From an uncultured Clostridia bacterium (GTDB taxonomy: Bacteria; Bacillota; Clostridia; Christensenellales; Aristaeellaceae), in NCBI GenBank assembly GCA_947565865.1, contig CANOHT010000021.1:1-54847 (forward strand): 54,847 bases of DNA, read 5' to 3'. Shown here piece by piece: positions 24,600 through 33,922 of this stretch. A program made the translations under genes and the position numbers. Below the pieces are notes generated by a model that saw only the letters and a program-made list of their open reading frames with translations, was not told where the DNA came from and made no database searches. Position 1 is the first letter of the stretch. Every line of letters starts with the position of its first letter.

Positions 24600-26987
24600 T
24601 TAAGCGCCTCGCCGCAGCACACGCTTGGCAACCCTCTTTACACACAGATACAGCCCGTTGACGGCCTTGCCAAGCCAACTCCTATCCACAAAGCGCCTGT
24701 ATTTCTGAACCGCCCTCCACCCGATGCTGGACTGAAGCTGCGCAAGCTGCCGCTGGTATTCGTCAGCCTGCCGCTGAAACCAGCATCGGGCGTTCCAAAC
24801 CTCCTCGCATTCGATGGCTTGCCGATTCCACATGTGAAACATGGTATAGTAATCACTGACCAGCCCCGAAAAGCCCCCGAGCTTTTCAGCCAACGCATGC
24901 CGCCGCGCAATCGCGCGGCTGTCGGTGCGCAATTCGGTCAGCTGCTGATTCAGCTTTTCGATCATGACCGTGATTGAAAAGCCTTTTTCTATTTTCTGAC
25001 GGGCCGCGCGTCCCAGCCTTTCCCGCAGGTCTGCGTCACCCAGCATCGTCAGCAGGCTGTCCACATAGCGCCGCACCTCTTCCCGGGGAAAGCTGCGGAC
25101 ATCCAAGTCAGCATCCTCCCGCTGCATCATCGGGACGAGCATACCCACATCATGGTCAATCAGATCGCGCTGTCCGCCTACGTCGCTGCTGACGACCGGC
25201 ACACCCATCGCGCAGGACTCATAGGCCGTCAGGGCCAGCCCCTCCTTCAGCGAGCAGATCAACGTGACCTGGCTGTCCTGGTAGCAATCCCGCATGCGGT
25301 CGCACCGGCCGGTGAAATAGACGGTATCCTCCAAGTCCCTTGCCGCAACCGCCTGCCGCATTTCCTCCAGCTGCGGGCCGTCCCCCACCACCACGAAAGC
25401 CGCCTTGGGACATTGCTGACGAAGGCCCTGGGCAATGTCGAGCAGCATGAAAGGACGCTTTTGCGGATGAAGCCTGCATGGAAACAGCACGATAGGGCGT
25501 TCTGACGGCAGATTGAGCAGTTTGTGCAGATACTGACTCGCCGCCCCGGGCCTGAAGTGCTGATCGTCCACACCGATGTGCAGGCATGCCACGCTGCCGG
25601 GCTCCCGGCCAAAATGGCGAACCAGCACATCCCGGGTGGCGCTGTTGCTCACCCAGGTCTTCTCCGTGACGCCCTCCAGCCGTCCGGAAATCCGTGCGTA
25701 GCCGCCTTCGCGCCAGTACCACTCCTCCATGTGAACATAATCCGTCAGCACCAAATCCGGGAAATGTACGCGCAGCCACGGCAGCATGTAGTACCCCTCA
25801 TAGGAGTTGGCGCAAATCAGCGCGTCCACCCGACGGCTTTGAATCAGATAGGAAACAAAATCCAGATAACAATCCGGATGCAGGAAATCCGGCAGACAGT
25901 AAATTTCATCCGAATAGGCGCTGAAGCGCTGCCGCCATGTGTTTTCGCTTTTTTGCGTGGCAACAACGCAATGCCGATAGCCCTTCGCCGTCAGACCGGC
26001 CATGGCGTCCAGGTTGAATTTGTCCGCGCCGCCCAATTCCATCCACGGGATGAGCCACAGGATGGTCGGCTGATGCTCCTGCCCATGGCTGCTCCTGTGC
26101 CAGGGCTGGAACGCCGGGCATGGGAAGTTCCGCTGATCTGCTTGAACCGGGTATTCGATATACGTCACATCCGCCTTGATTTTGGCCGCGGCGTCAGCAA
26201 TAATTTGGGTGGAAAACGCTTTTTTCTTGCCGTTGCGCTCTATTTGGTGCAGCATGCTGGTCTGAATCCTGCGGTACCAGAAGAGCCGGCCCTTGATATG
26301 CACAGGCACTTTGCCCGCCGCCAAAAGCTCCAGCCAAAGCCGCCAATCCTCATGATAATGCCACTTCTCCGTCTTGTAGCCGCCGATTTCCAGCAAATCC
26401 TTTTTGCGGACCATTGCCGTACAGGTCAGGAAGTTTTCTTTTTTGAGCGTCTCCAAATCAAAGGGCTTGCGCCACAGGTACTCCTGGGCCTGAAAACCAT
26501 AGTTGTCCGTATAGCACCAGGCCGCCTCGGGATGCTGCCGCAGCCCCCAATAGGTGTATTCAAGGTATTCAGGCTCCAGCAGGTCATCCGCGTCCAACGG
26601 AACCACCAGCTCGGTTTTTGCTTCCTGAACGCCCCGGTTTCTTGCGCCCGGCAGCCCGCGATGCTCCTGATGGATCACCCGAATCCGGCTGTCCATGGCG
26701 GCAAGCCGCATGAGCAAATCCACATCAGCCTGATTCGTGCTCCCATCGTTGACCACAACCCACTCAAACCACGGAAAGGTCTGATTCATCACACTGTTGA
26801 AGGTCTGCTCAAAATACCGCCCCGCGTTATGGTAGGGTGTCATGATGGACACCAGCGCATCCCGGGGATCAGGGCTGTACATCCTTACGCGCCTTCGGCC
26901 GGGCTGCTTTGTAAAATCGAAATCTAATTTATCCACGGGTATTGCCCCTTCTAAAAAGCTTGTTTGCATGCGCTCCTTCAGCATCAT
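24600..26987 (-). CDS. Two-domain glycosyltransferase, GT2 then GT4
   Basis: 795 residues. The N-terminal GT-A domain of family 2 (about 40-270) shows VSIMTPYHNAGRYFEQTF, the VNDGS nucleotide loop and the DADD metal motif. A GT-B family 4 domain follows (about 310-680), with WLIPWMELGGADKFNLD and VLFPCRLHPQKRP, and the donor-site stretch LICSLKEGLALTAYESCAMG. A basic C-terminal tail ends in RVLRRGA. No signal peptide; cytoplasmic, likely membrane-associated. Start at ATG 26987 overlaps the stop of the upstream glycosyltransferase (ATGATG/TGA), so the pair is coupled. Probably adds two sugars in sequence to a surface glycan. Confidence 0.88.
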   Translation of the reverse strand: MMLKERMQTSFLEGAIPVDKLDFDFTKQPGRRRVRMYSPDPRDALVSIMTPYHNAGRYFEQTFNSVMNQTFPWFEWVVVNDGSTNQADVDLLMRLAAMDSRIRVIHQEHRGLPGARNRGVQEAKTELVVPLDADDLLEPEYLEYTYWGLRQHPEAAWCYTDNYGFQAQEYLWRKPFDLETLKKENFLTCTAMVRKKDLLEIGGYKTEKWHYHEDWRLWLELLAAGKVPVHIKGRLFWYRRIQTSMLHQIERNGKKKAFSTQIIADAAAKIKADVTYIEYPVQADQRNFPCPAFQPWHRSSHGQEHQPTILWLIPWMELGGADKFNLDAMAGLTAKGYRHCVVATQKSENTWRQRFSAYSDEIYCLPDFLHPDCYLDFVSYLIQSRRVDALICANSYEGYYMLPWLRVHFPDLVLTDYVHMEEWYWREGGYARISGRLEGVTEKTWVSNSATRDVLVRHFGREPGSVACLHIGVDDQHFRPGAASQYLHKLLNLPSERPIVLFPCRLHPQKRPFMLLDIAQGLRQQCPKAAFVVVGDGPQLEEMRQAVAARDLEDTVYFTGRCDRMRDCYQDSQVTLICSLKEGLALTAYESCAMGVPVVSSDVGGQRDLIDHDVGMLVPMMQREDADLDVRSFPREEVRRYVDSLLTMLGDADLRERLGRAARQKIEKGFSITVMIEKLNQQLTELRTDSRAIARRHALAEKLGGFSGLVSDYYTMFHMWNRQAIECEEVWNARCWFQRQADEYQRQLAQLQSSIGWRAVQKYRRFVDRSWLGKAVNGLYLCVKRVAKRVLRRGA

Positions 26988-29230
26988 CCGTCCATCCGCC
27001 GCCGTTTGCGCCTCATGGCCCTTTCCCTGACGGCCGGCCAAACGCGGAACCGCAGGGCGCGGACAAGGCGGTTGCCATAAACGCGCGTCGCCAGCCAGTC
27101 CATCATTCGATAGCCTCTGCGCTGCTTGATGGCGTTGAGCTCCCTACTCAGAGCCTCCGCCTCCGACAGCGCGCCATCCGCCCTGTAAGCGGTATTGCTG
27201 TGCAGCGGGTGACGCCATTGCAGGTTGGTTCCGTTCTCCATCAAAAGCAAATACAGCTCCTGTCCATACTGCCGGTACAATTCTGGATGAAGTTCCCGCA
27301 GACGGCTGCGCAGATAAATCATCGCACCCATCGACATGGACCGCGTCATGGACCCTGTCCGAACACGGTAATTCACCAGCGGCTCCGGAATGCACACGCC
27401 CATTCGTCCGTTCTCCGCCAGCCCCAGCCAGCCGTCATAATCCTCCAAGCCGTACTCCATCGCCGGATGGTTGAGGCCGAAGGCCAGATAATCCTTGCGG
27501 CGCACAACGGCCATGCACGTCAGCTGGTTCTGCGCGCAGAAATATGGAAAGACCGTATCAAAAGCGACCCAGATATCATGGCTGTTCTCAAAGTACTGCA
27601 CCCAGCTGTAAACGTAGGATACGTTTTCATGCAGCCGCAGCACCTCCACACACCGGCGGAAATAAGCCGGCTCCACGGTGTCGTCAGCGTCCAGGAAGCA
27701 CACATACTCGCCGCGCGCCAGCCTTATGCCTGTATTGCGGGCGTTTGCCAGCCCGCCGTTGCTGATGCGCTCCAACCGCAGCGGATATTGCCGTGCCAGC
27801 TCCTCCGCCTTTCGAATGCTGTCGGGGTTTGTACTGCCGTCATCCAACAGAATGATTTCCAGCTTCCCGGCATCATAATCACTGCGCAGGACGCTTTGAA
27901 CCGTCTCCTCCACCGTTTTTCCAAGGTTGAAGTACGGTATGACCACCGATAGCACACCGGGCAGCTCCGGACTGTTCGCCACAGCCTCAGGCCATGGCGT
28001 TTGCGTCAGCGGGGTTAAAAAGGGATAGGGCGTGATAACGTCCGGCTGCCGCAGTACGCTCTGATAGAACGCCTCCCGCCTTGGCAGATTGCTATCCAGG
28101 CCGCACAAAGCCCGCATCCGCCTGTACCCCCGCTCGCCTACGGCCCGCAGCTCGCCATCCTCCAGCCCAAGCAGCCGCTGAAGGGCATGGTAACAGTCGT
28201 CCTCCTTTTCCCAGTCGAAGATAAATCCATTGACGCCATCCTCGCTCACCGCTTCGGCCTGTCCGCCCTGCCGCGATACCAAAACAGGCACGCCATTGGC
28301 CATCGCGGTGATATTGGTATAGGGATAATTTTCATAAATGGAGGGAACGAGCACAGCCTTCGCTTTGGCCATCAGCCGCTCCACCTCCTGGGGCGGCACC
28401 AGACCGTGCAGCTTCAGCAGCCCCTCGTCGATCCACCGGCCATACTGTTCGCGAATCATGCGCCCCAAGGTTTTGCCGCCCGGCTCAAAGTAGGTATCGC
28501 CGCCCACCAGCACCAGCGGTGTACGCTCCCCGCGCTCCCACAGACGGGCCATGGGCTTTAGCAGCTGCCAGATGCCCTTTCTGTACTCCAAGCGCCCGGC
28601 ATAAAGCAGGTGCCGTCCGCCCTCATAGGGCAACTGACCCTGATGAAAACGATAAGGCAGCGGAATGACATCAAAACGATTTCCCCTGGCGTAGGGCATC
28701 AGACGCTCGCGCATGAACCGGCTGGGCGCCACCAGCGCATCCGCCGCCGCGAGACAGTACCGCTCCATCTGACCGATCCAGTAGACCGGAAACGCATATT
28801 CTGGCGAACGGTTGACGCGCATAATTTCAAAGCTCGGCGTATGGCAATGCACCACCAGCTTGACCCTTTGAAGCCGCTTTTCCCCCAGGCGCTTGGCCTG
28901 GAGCAGGTAATACCCGATGGCGTTGTAGTCCGGCAGCTCGATCACATCAGGCGCGCCGACCGCATCCATCAGCGCCATGGTTTGCTGATAATACGCCCTG
29001 CACAGCGACAGCATATAGCCCATGCACGGGTCTTCATGACCTGTCGGGCGCGGAAAGCGTACATAAACAAGGCGGTCAGTCACCTTCTCGACCTTGGCCC
29101 GTGGACTGGCCGTGATCACCCGTACCTCATGTCCGGCATCAGCAAAGCCTCGGCTGACAATATCCGCATACATGCTGATCCCGCCGCCATAATCAGGTGG
29201 AAACTCATCCGTTATCAACCAGAGCTTCAT
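26984..29230 (-). CDS. Two-domain glycosyltransferase, GT4 then GT2
   Basis: 748 residues. The GT-B family 4 domain comes first (about 1-385): MKLWLITDEFPPDYGGGIS at the N-terminus, the LLYAGRLEYRKG donor loop, and VPSIYENYPYTNITAMANG. A family 2 GT-A domain follows (about 420-660) with LSVVIPYFNLGKTVEET, LDDGSTN and CFLDADD. The domain order is the reverse of the downstream partner. Start at 29230 fits the conserved N-terminus and has GAGGGG six bases upstream. The frame is open further back, to a possible coupled start at 29332 behind a short leader frame. Likely makes part of the same surface glycan. Confidence 0.87.
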   Translation of the reverse strand: MKLWLITDEFPPDYGGGISMYADIVSRGFADAGHEVRVITASPRAKVEKVTDRLVYVRFPRPTGHEDPCMGYMLSLCRAYYQQTMALMDAVGAPDVIELPDYNAIGYYLLQAKRLGEKRLQRVKLVVHCHTPSFEIMRVNRSPEYAFPVYWIGQMERYCLAAADALVAPSRFMRERLMPYARGNRFDVIPLPYRFHQGQLPYEGGRHLLYAGRLEYRKGIWQLLKPMARLWERGERTPLVLVGGDTYFEPGGKTLGRMIREQYGRWIDEGLLKLHGLVPPQEVERLMAKAKAVLVPSIYENYPYTNITAMANGVPVLVSRQGGQAEAVSEDGVNGFIFDWEKEDDCYHALQRLLGLEDGELRAVGERGYRRMRALCGLDSNLPRREAFYQSVLRQPDVITPYPFLTPLTQTPWPEAVANSPELPGVLSVVIPYFNLGKTVEETVQSVLRSDYDAGKLEIILLDDGSTNPDSIRKAEELARQYPLRLERISNGGLANARNTGIRLARGEYVCFLDADDTVEPAYFRRCVEVLRLHENVSYVYSWVQYFENSHDIWVAFDTVFPYFCAQNQLTCMAVVRRKDYLAFGLNHPAMEYGLEDYDGWLGLAENGRMGVCIPEPLVNYRVRTGSMTRSMSMGAMIYLRSRLRELHPELYRQYGQELYLLLMENGTNLQWRHPLHSNTAYRADGALSEAEALSRELNAIKQRRGYRMMDWLATRVYGNRLVRALRFRVWPAVRERAMRRKRRRMDG

Positions 29231-29328
29231 CGCACACCCCTCGCTGTCGGCTGATTGATACGAAGCAGCCCTATTGCGGGCATCGCCGTCCGCATTCGCT
29301 TTTAACCCCGCAGTTCTCTTGTCCTGGC

Positions 29329-29400
29329 TCATGCCATAGATAGCATCGGATATTGTTCCTTCAGCGGAAAACATGCGTCAAGGGCGATCCCCCGGCACAT
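29329..29400 (-). CDS. Possible 23-residue leader peptide
   Basis: ATG preceded by a very good AAAGGAG site six bases upstream, then 23 codons (MCRGIALDACFPLK...) ending in TGA. The stop overlaps an ATG (29332) in the frame of the downstream glycosyltransferase. It follows a -10-like TATACT (29417-29422) by about 16 bases. No family is recognisable. It may be a translated leader or simply the start of an untranslated leader that happens to be open. Confidence 0.35.
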   Translation of the reverse strand: MCRGIALDACFPLKEQYPMLSMA

Positions 29401-29416
29401 TTCGCACTCCTTTTTT

Positions 29417-29422
29417 AGTATA
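29417..29422 (-). promoter_or_regulatory. Extended -10 promoter candidate of the glycosyltransferase pair
   Basis: Minus-strand TGGTATACT (extended -10, TATACT at 29417-29422) with no clear -35 box. It sits just upstream of the AAAGGAG leader start. A small inverted repeat AAAAGGG/CCCTTTT lies upstream of it. Confidence 0.4.
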
Positions 29423-29528
29423 CCAGAAAAAGGGCCGCGTGTGTACCCTTTTCCCAATAATTATGCAATAATGTACACATCACCCTATTTTAATGGCAGG
29501 AATACACGTCAAAAAATAGGTTAATAAG

Positions 29529-29558
29529 TTGACGCTGTCATTTTTCGTGTGATATAAT
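29529..29558 (+). promoter_or_regulatory. Sigma-A promoter of the diacetamido-hexuronate operon
   Basis: TTGACG (29529-29534), 18-bp spacer, TATAAT (29553-29558). Predicted start near 29565, giving a leader of about 90 bases. Confidence 0.7.
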
Positions 29559-29572
29559 GAATTGACTATTCA

Positions 29573-29611
29573 GGTAACTATTTGACATGTTATATTTGAG
29601 TTCAAGTTACC
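29573..29611 (+). promoter_or_regulatory. Inverted repeat in the leader of the nucleotide-sugar operon
   Basis: GGTAACT (29573-29579) and AGTTACC (29605-29611) are exact complements, 25 bases apart, just downstream of the predicted transcription start. It could be an operator half-site pair or an RNA stem. A GC-rich segment (GGGGGGCCGGC...) follows up to the first gene. Confidence 0.4.
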
Positions 29612-29657
29612 AGGGGGGCCGGCTGACGCGGCGAGGCGGCCCTTCCGTGGACGGCCA

Positions 29658-30773
29658 ATGCGGCAACGGAGCGATGAACCTGTGCGATATGCGTTAATCG
29701 GGTGCGGAAGGATCTCCGCCAATCACCTTGAAGCGGCGAAAAACAACCGCCTGGAAATCGCCGCGATCTGCGATCTTGTCCCGGAGCGAATGGATACCTT
29801 GGCGGCTCAATGCGCCCTTCCCCGAAGCGTCGCCAGGTACGTCGATTATGCCCGGCTGCTCGACAGGGAGCGGCCAGCGTTGGTGGCTATCGCGACGGAA
29901 AGCGGAAAGCATGCCGTTATTGCCGCTGACTGCATCAGGGCAGGCTGCCATGTCATCATCGAGAAGCCCATTGCTCTTTCGCTGCCGGATGCCGAGGGCC
30001 TCATCGCACTTGCCAGGGAGAAAGGCGTATGGATTGGCGTCTGCCACCAAAACAGGTTTAACAAATCCGTACAGTATGTGCGCCGCGCCCTTGAAGACGG
30101 CCGGTTCGGCAGGCTCCTGCATGGCTCCGCCAACGTGCTGTGGAACCGGGATCAAGCTTATTATGCCTCGGCGCCCTGGCGCGGAACCTGGGCGCAGGAC
30201 GGCGGTGTGCTGATGAACCAGTGCATTCACAATCTCGATCTTCTGCGGTGGATGATGGGGAACGACATCCGGGAGGTCTTTGCCTACACCGACAGGCTGA
30301 AGCACCCGTATATGGAGGCGGAGGACTTCGGGGCGGCGCTGATCCAATTCCAGAACGGCGCGTATGGAATCGCCCAGGGAACGGCCAACGCATACCCGGC
30401 GAACCTTGAGGAAACGCTTTACTTATTTGGCGAGCGGGCAACCGTAAAGCTGGGCGGGAAATCTGTCAACATCATCGAGACCTGGCAGCTGGCCGACGGC
30501 CAGGACAACGCTGAGGCCGTGAAAGCCGCCTATGGTGAAAATCCGCCCAATGTGTACGGCTACGGGCATACGCCCCTTTACGCGGATATGCTTGACGCCA
30601 TAGCGAACAACCGCCCGCCGTATGTTGCGGGAGAAGACGGTCTTCGGGCGCTGGAGCTGGTTCTGGCGATTTACCAGTCGGCCCATGAAGGCCGTCCCGT
30701 CAAGCTGCCGCTTTCCTGCTGCTCCACGCTTGATTTTCAGGGAAGATTCGGCAGCGCCCTCCCTCGCGAGTGA
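29658..30773 (+). CDS. wlbA: Gfo/Idh/MocA-type oxidoreductase, WbpB/WlbA-like
   Basis: 371 residues. The N-terminal Rossmann motif YALIGCGRISANHLEA binds NAD(H); EKPIALS contains the conserved catalytic Lys, and GGVLMNQCIHNLDLLRW holds the active-site His region. In the WbpB/WlbA pathway this enzyme oxidises C3 of UDP-GlcNAcA, preparing it for transamination. Identification rests on the family plus the three neighbouring pathway genes. The first ATG has a poor ribosome site; a GTG at 29682 (VRYALIGCG) preceded by CGGAG 10 bases upstream is an equally plausible start. Confidence 0.85.
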   Translation: MRQRSDEPVRYALIGCGRISANHLEAAKNNRLEIAAICDLVPERMDTLAAQCALPRSVARYVDYARLLDRERPALVAIATESGKHAVIAADCIRAGCHVIIEKPIALSLPDAEGLIALAREKGVWIGVCHQNRFNKSVQYVRRALEDGRFGRLLHGSANVLWNRDQAYYASAPWRGTWAQDGGVLMNQCIHNLDLLRWMMGNDIREVFAYTDRLKHPYMEAEDFGAALIQFQNGAYGIAQGTANAYPANLEETLYLFGERATVKLGGKSVNIIETWQLADGQDNAEAVKAAYGENPPNVYGYGHTPLYADMLDAIANNRPPYVAGEDGLRALELVLAIYQSAHEGRPVKLPLSCCSTLDFQGRFGSALPRE

Positions 30774-30799
30774 CGCCGCTTTGGCAGGAGGAATCGGCT

Positions 30800-31378
30800 T
30801 TGGACAGCCCTTTCATACACCGCAGCAGCTACATCGACGACCGGGTCAGCATTGGCAGCGGCACAAAAATCTGGCACTTTTGCCACATCCAAACCGGCGC
30901 GGTCATCGGTGAGAACTGCACCCTGGGGCAAAATGTGAACATTTCCAACCGGGTCATCATCGGCAATGGCGTCAAAATTCAGAACAATGTTTCCGTGTAC
31001 GAGGGCGTAGAGATCGAGGATGATGTATTTCTGGGACCCTCCTGCGTGTTTACCAATGATTTGACGCCAAGGGCAGGGTATCCCAAGGGGCCGGCGAACT
31101 ATGTGCCGACGCGCGTCCGGGCCGGCGCAAGCATCGGAGCCAACGCCACCATCGTCTGCGGCCACACGATTGGCCGCTGCGCCCTCATCGGCGCGGGCGC
31201 GGTGATCACGTCCGACGTGCCCGACCACGCGCTCATGATCGGCGTACCGGCCAGACAGGCCGGATGGGTCTGCGCCTGCGGCAAGGTGCTGGATGACCAT
31301 TGGCGCTGCGCCTGTGGGCGAAGCTATCAGCCCGGCCCTGACGGATTGGAGGAAACGGTATGCAGTTCAAAGACTTGA
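30800..31378 (+). CDS. wlbB: Left-handed beta-helix N-acetyltransferase, WbpD/WlbB-like
   Basis: 192 residues with hexapeptide repeats (IGSGTKIWHFCHIQTGAVIGENC, VIIGNGVKIQNNVSV) forming an acetyl-CoA-dependent trimeric acyltransferase. It acetylates the C3 amino group made by the neighbouring aminotransferase. The C-terminal WVCACGK...WRCACGR tail carries four Cys, a feature of WbpD-type enzymes. A TTG start at 30800 is chosen because AGGAGG lies 8 bases upstream, and the protein then begins MDSPFIHRSSYID as relatives do; an in-frame GTG at 30770 lacks a site. The 3' end overlaps the aminotransferase by 19 bp. Confidence 0.88.
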   Translation: MDSPFIHRSSYIDDRVSIGSGTKIWHFCHIQTGAVIGENCTLGQNVNISNRVIIGNGVKIQNNVSVYEGVEIEDDVFLGPSCVFTNDLTPRAGYPKGPANYVPTRVRAGASIGANATIVCGHTIGRCALIGAGAVITSDVPDHALMIGVPARQAGWVCACGKVLDDHWRCACGRSYQPGPDGLEETVCSSKT

Positions 31379-32502
31379 AGGCACAGTATCTGGCCCTGAA
31401 GCCTGACATCGACCAAGCCATACAATCCGTTCTGAACAGCTCCGCCTTTATTCTTGGCAATCCCGTTGCCGAATTGGAGGAGCAGCTGGCCTCCTATGCG
31501 CGGCGCAGGCACTGCATCACCTGCGCCAGCGGCTCGGACGCTTTGCTGCTTGCCCTCATAGCCCTGGACATAGGCCCCGGCGACGCTGTGTTCGTCCCGG
31601 ATTTTACCTATGTCGCCACAGCCGGGGCAGCATCGCTCCTTGGCGCCGCCGTGATCCTTGTGGACATTGACCCCCGCACCTTCAACCTATCGCCCGAAGC
31701 GCTGGAATCCGCCATCCAGCGCGTTTTGCGCGAGGGCAGGCTCCAGCCCAAGGCTGTCATCCCGGTGGATCTGTTCGGCCTGCCAGCCGACTATCCCCGG
31801 CTGCTTCCCCTGGCCGAGAAGTATGGCCTTGCCATCATCGAGGACGGCGCCCAGGGCTTCGGTGGCCGCATCCACCAAAGGCCAGCCTGCTCCTTTGGCG
31901 AACTATCCATCACGTCCTTTTTCCCCGCGAAGCCCCTGGGCTGCTATGGCGACGGCGGCGCGATCTTCGTGAACGACAGCGAGCTGGATCAGCGTCTTCG
32001 TTCCCTGCGGGCACACGGAAGGTCGCCCTTCGACAAGTATGACTGCCTTGAAACCGGCATCAATTCCCGCCTGGATACCTTGCAGGCGGCCGTGCTTGTG
32101 CCCAAGCTGCGCGCCTTCGTCAGCTCGGAGCTTGACGCCGTAGACGCCATCGCGCGGCAGTACAGCCAGCGGCTTGGCGAGGCCGTGGTCACTCCCCGCA
32201 TCCCCGACGGCTATCGCTCCAGCTGGGCACAATACACCATCGCCCTGAGGAATCAGGCCGAAAGAGACCGAGTGCGCGCCGTGCTGGCAGGCCATCAGAT
32301 TCCCACCATGATTTACTATCCCAAGGGTCTTCATCAGCAAAAGGCCTTCCAGCACCCATCGGATTGGCCGGACGCGCTTTTCCCTCATACTGTCACAGCG
32401 TCCCAGACCGTCCTTAGCCTGCCGATTCATCCCTACATGCAGGAGAAAGACGCGGCGGAGGTGGCAGACATCATCGTTGAAAGCCTGTCAAGAGAGGACT
32501 AA
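31360..32502 (+). CDS. wlbC: DegT/DnrJ/EryC1/StrS PLP aminotransferase, WbpE/WlbC-like
   Basis: 380 residues, fold type I PLP enzyme. Lys191 in TSFFPAKPLGCYGDGG forms the internal aldimine; Asp162 in IIEDGAQGFGG contacts the pyridine nitrogen; TCASGSDALLLAL binds the cofactor phosphate. It transfers an amino group from glutamate to the 3-keto sugar nucleotide made by the WlbA-like enzyme. Start overlaps the acetyltransferase end, with GGAGG upstream. Full length for the family. Confidence 0.92.
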   Translation: MQFKDLKAQYLALKPDIDQAIQSVLNSSAFILGNPVAELEEQLASYARRRHCITCASGSDALLLALIALDIGPGDAVFVPDFTYVATAGAASLLGAAVILVDIDPRTFNLSPEALESAIQRVLREGRLQPKAVIPVDLFGLPADYPRLLPLAEKYGLAIIEDGAQGFGGRIHQRPACSFGELSITSFFPAKPLGCYGDGGAIFVNDSELDQRLRSLRAHGRSPFDKYDCLETGINSRLDTLQAAVLVPKLRAFVSSELDAVDAIARQYSQRLGEAVVTPRIPDGYRSSWAQYTIALRNQAERDRVRAVLAGHQIPTMIYYPKGLHQQKAFQHPSDWPDALFPHTVTASQTVLSLPIHPYMQEKDAAEVADIIVESLSRED

Positions 32503-32507
32503 AGCCT

Positions 32508-33836
32508 ATGAATTTCAGCGATCTGTGCATCAGGCTGCTTGACGGTCGGGCAAAGCTCGCAGTCATCGGGCTGGGCTATGTGGGCCTGCCCATCGCTTAT
32601 GAATTTGCCTAGCACGTTTCGGTGATCGGATACGACGTGGACAAGGAGAAGGTCGCGGCTTATCAAGATGGCATCGACGCCGAAGGCAAGTGCGCCGGTT
32701 CGCTCCGCAGCGTGTCCATTGACTATACATCAGACCCCGCGAGGCTGAAAGAAGCCAGCCTGATGATCGTAACGGTACAAACCCCCGTTGGCGAGGATCA
32801 AAGACCAGACCTATCGCCCTTGCGGGAGGCATCCCGTACCGTGGGCGAAAACCTTGCTGCCGGCGCCATCGTCGTGTTTGAATCCACGGTTTATCCGGGC
32901 GTCACCCAGGATGTGTGTGTACCGATCATCGAAAAAGCCTCGGGCCTGACCTGCGGCGTTGACTGGAAGGTTGGCTACAGCCCCGAGCGCATCAATCCCG
33001 GCGATCATGTCCATACCCTGACGTCCATCCAAAAGGTCGTATCGGGGCAGGACGCGGAAACGGCGAGGGAAATCCAGAAAATTTATAACTTAATTATCGA
33101 CGCGGGAACCTTTCTGGTTTCCGACATTCGCACCGCCGAGGCTGTCAAGGTAGTGGAAAACAGCCAGCGCGACATCAACATCGCCTTCATGAACGAGGTC
33201 GCTATCATCTGCGACAAGCTGAACATTGATACCGCTGAGGTGCTTGCGGGCATGAACACCAAGTGGAACGCCCTTGGCTTCAGGCCAGGACTGGTTGGCG
33301 GGCATTGCATCAGCGTGGATCCATATTATCTGACCTATGCGGCGGAAAAAGCAGGCTGCGACTGTCCTGTCATACACGCCGGACGCCTGATGAACGACCG
33401 CATGGGCGCGTATATCGCAGACGCGGCCATGCGGGAAATGTCAGCCGCGGGCATCCCGCCGCAAACCGCCACCGTAATCGTTATGGGTTTTACCTTCAAG
33501 GAAAATTGGACCGACATCCGAAACAGCCGGGTCATGGACATCATCAAGCGTCTGCGCGAGCATTCCATAGCCCCCGTTGTTACGGACCCCATCGCACTCC
33601 CCCAAGCCGTTGAGGCGGAATACGGCGTCGTGCTGACAAGCCCCGACGCGCTGCCCAAGGCAGACTGCCTGATTGTCGCGGTGGGCCACCGGGCATACCG
33701 AGCGATGACCATGGCACAGCTCAAGAACATGTTCAAGCCCAACAGCCCCGACGCGCAAAAGATTCTGGTGGATGTGAAAAGCATCTACGGCACAGCCGAA
33801 CTTCAAGCGTCTGGCATGAGGTTTTGGCGGCTGTAG
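32508..33836 (+). CDS. UDP-N-acetylhexosamine 6-dehydrogenase (TviB/WbpO-like) with in-frame TAG
   Basis: Reading from ATG 32508 gives the NAD-binding motif AVIGLGYVGLPIAYEFA, then TAG (32610-32612), then an uninterrupted frame HVSVIGYDVDKEKV to the end: 442 positions in total, normal for the family. The rest has the conserved Lys in AEAVKVVENSQRD and the catalytic Cys in VGGHCISVDPYYLTY. It oxidises C6 of UDP-GlcNAc or UDP-GalNAc to the uronic acid, the first step for the three preceding genes. Without readthrough, a GTG at 32622 could start only a form lacking the GxGYxGLP motif, which should be inactive. The gene itself also ends in TAG. Mutation, assembly error or amber decoding are all possible. 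Confidence 0.85.
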
Positions 33837-33922
33837 CCTTATCCATCACCGCCGCCTACCGGCCGGCTTATCGTCAGCCGCTCTTACCCCGCCATCAATA
33901 ACAACGCCTGGAAGGATCAAAA

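Noticed and set aside
29562..29596. Second promoter from TTGACT/TTGACA near 29562 and 29582
   Set aside because: No -10 box at 16-19 bp from either hexamer.
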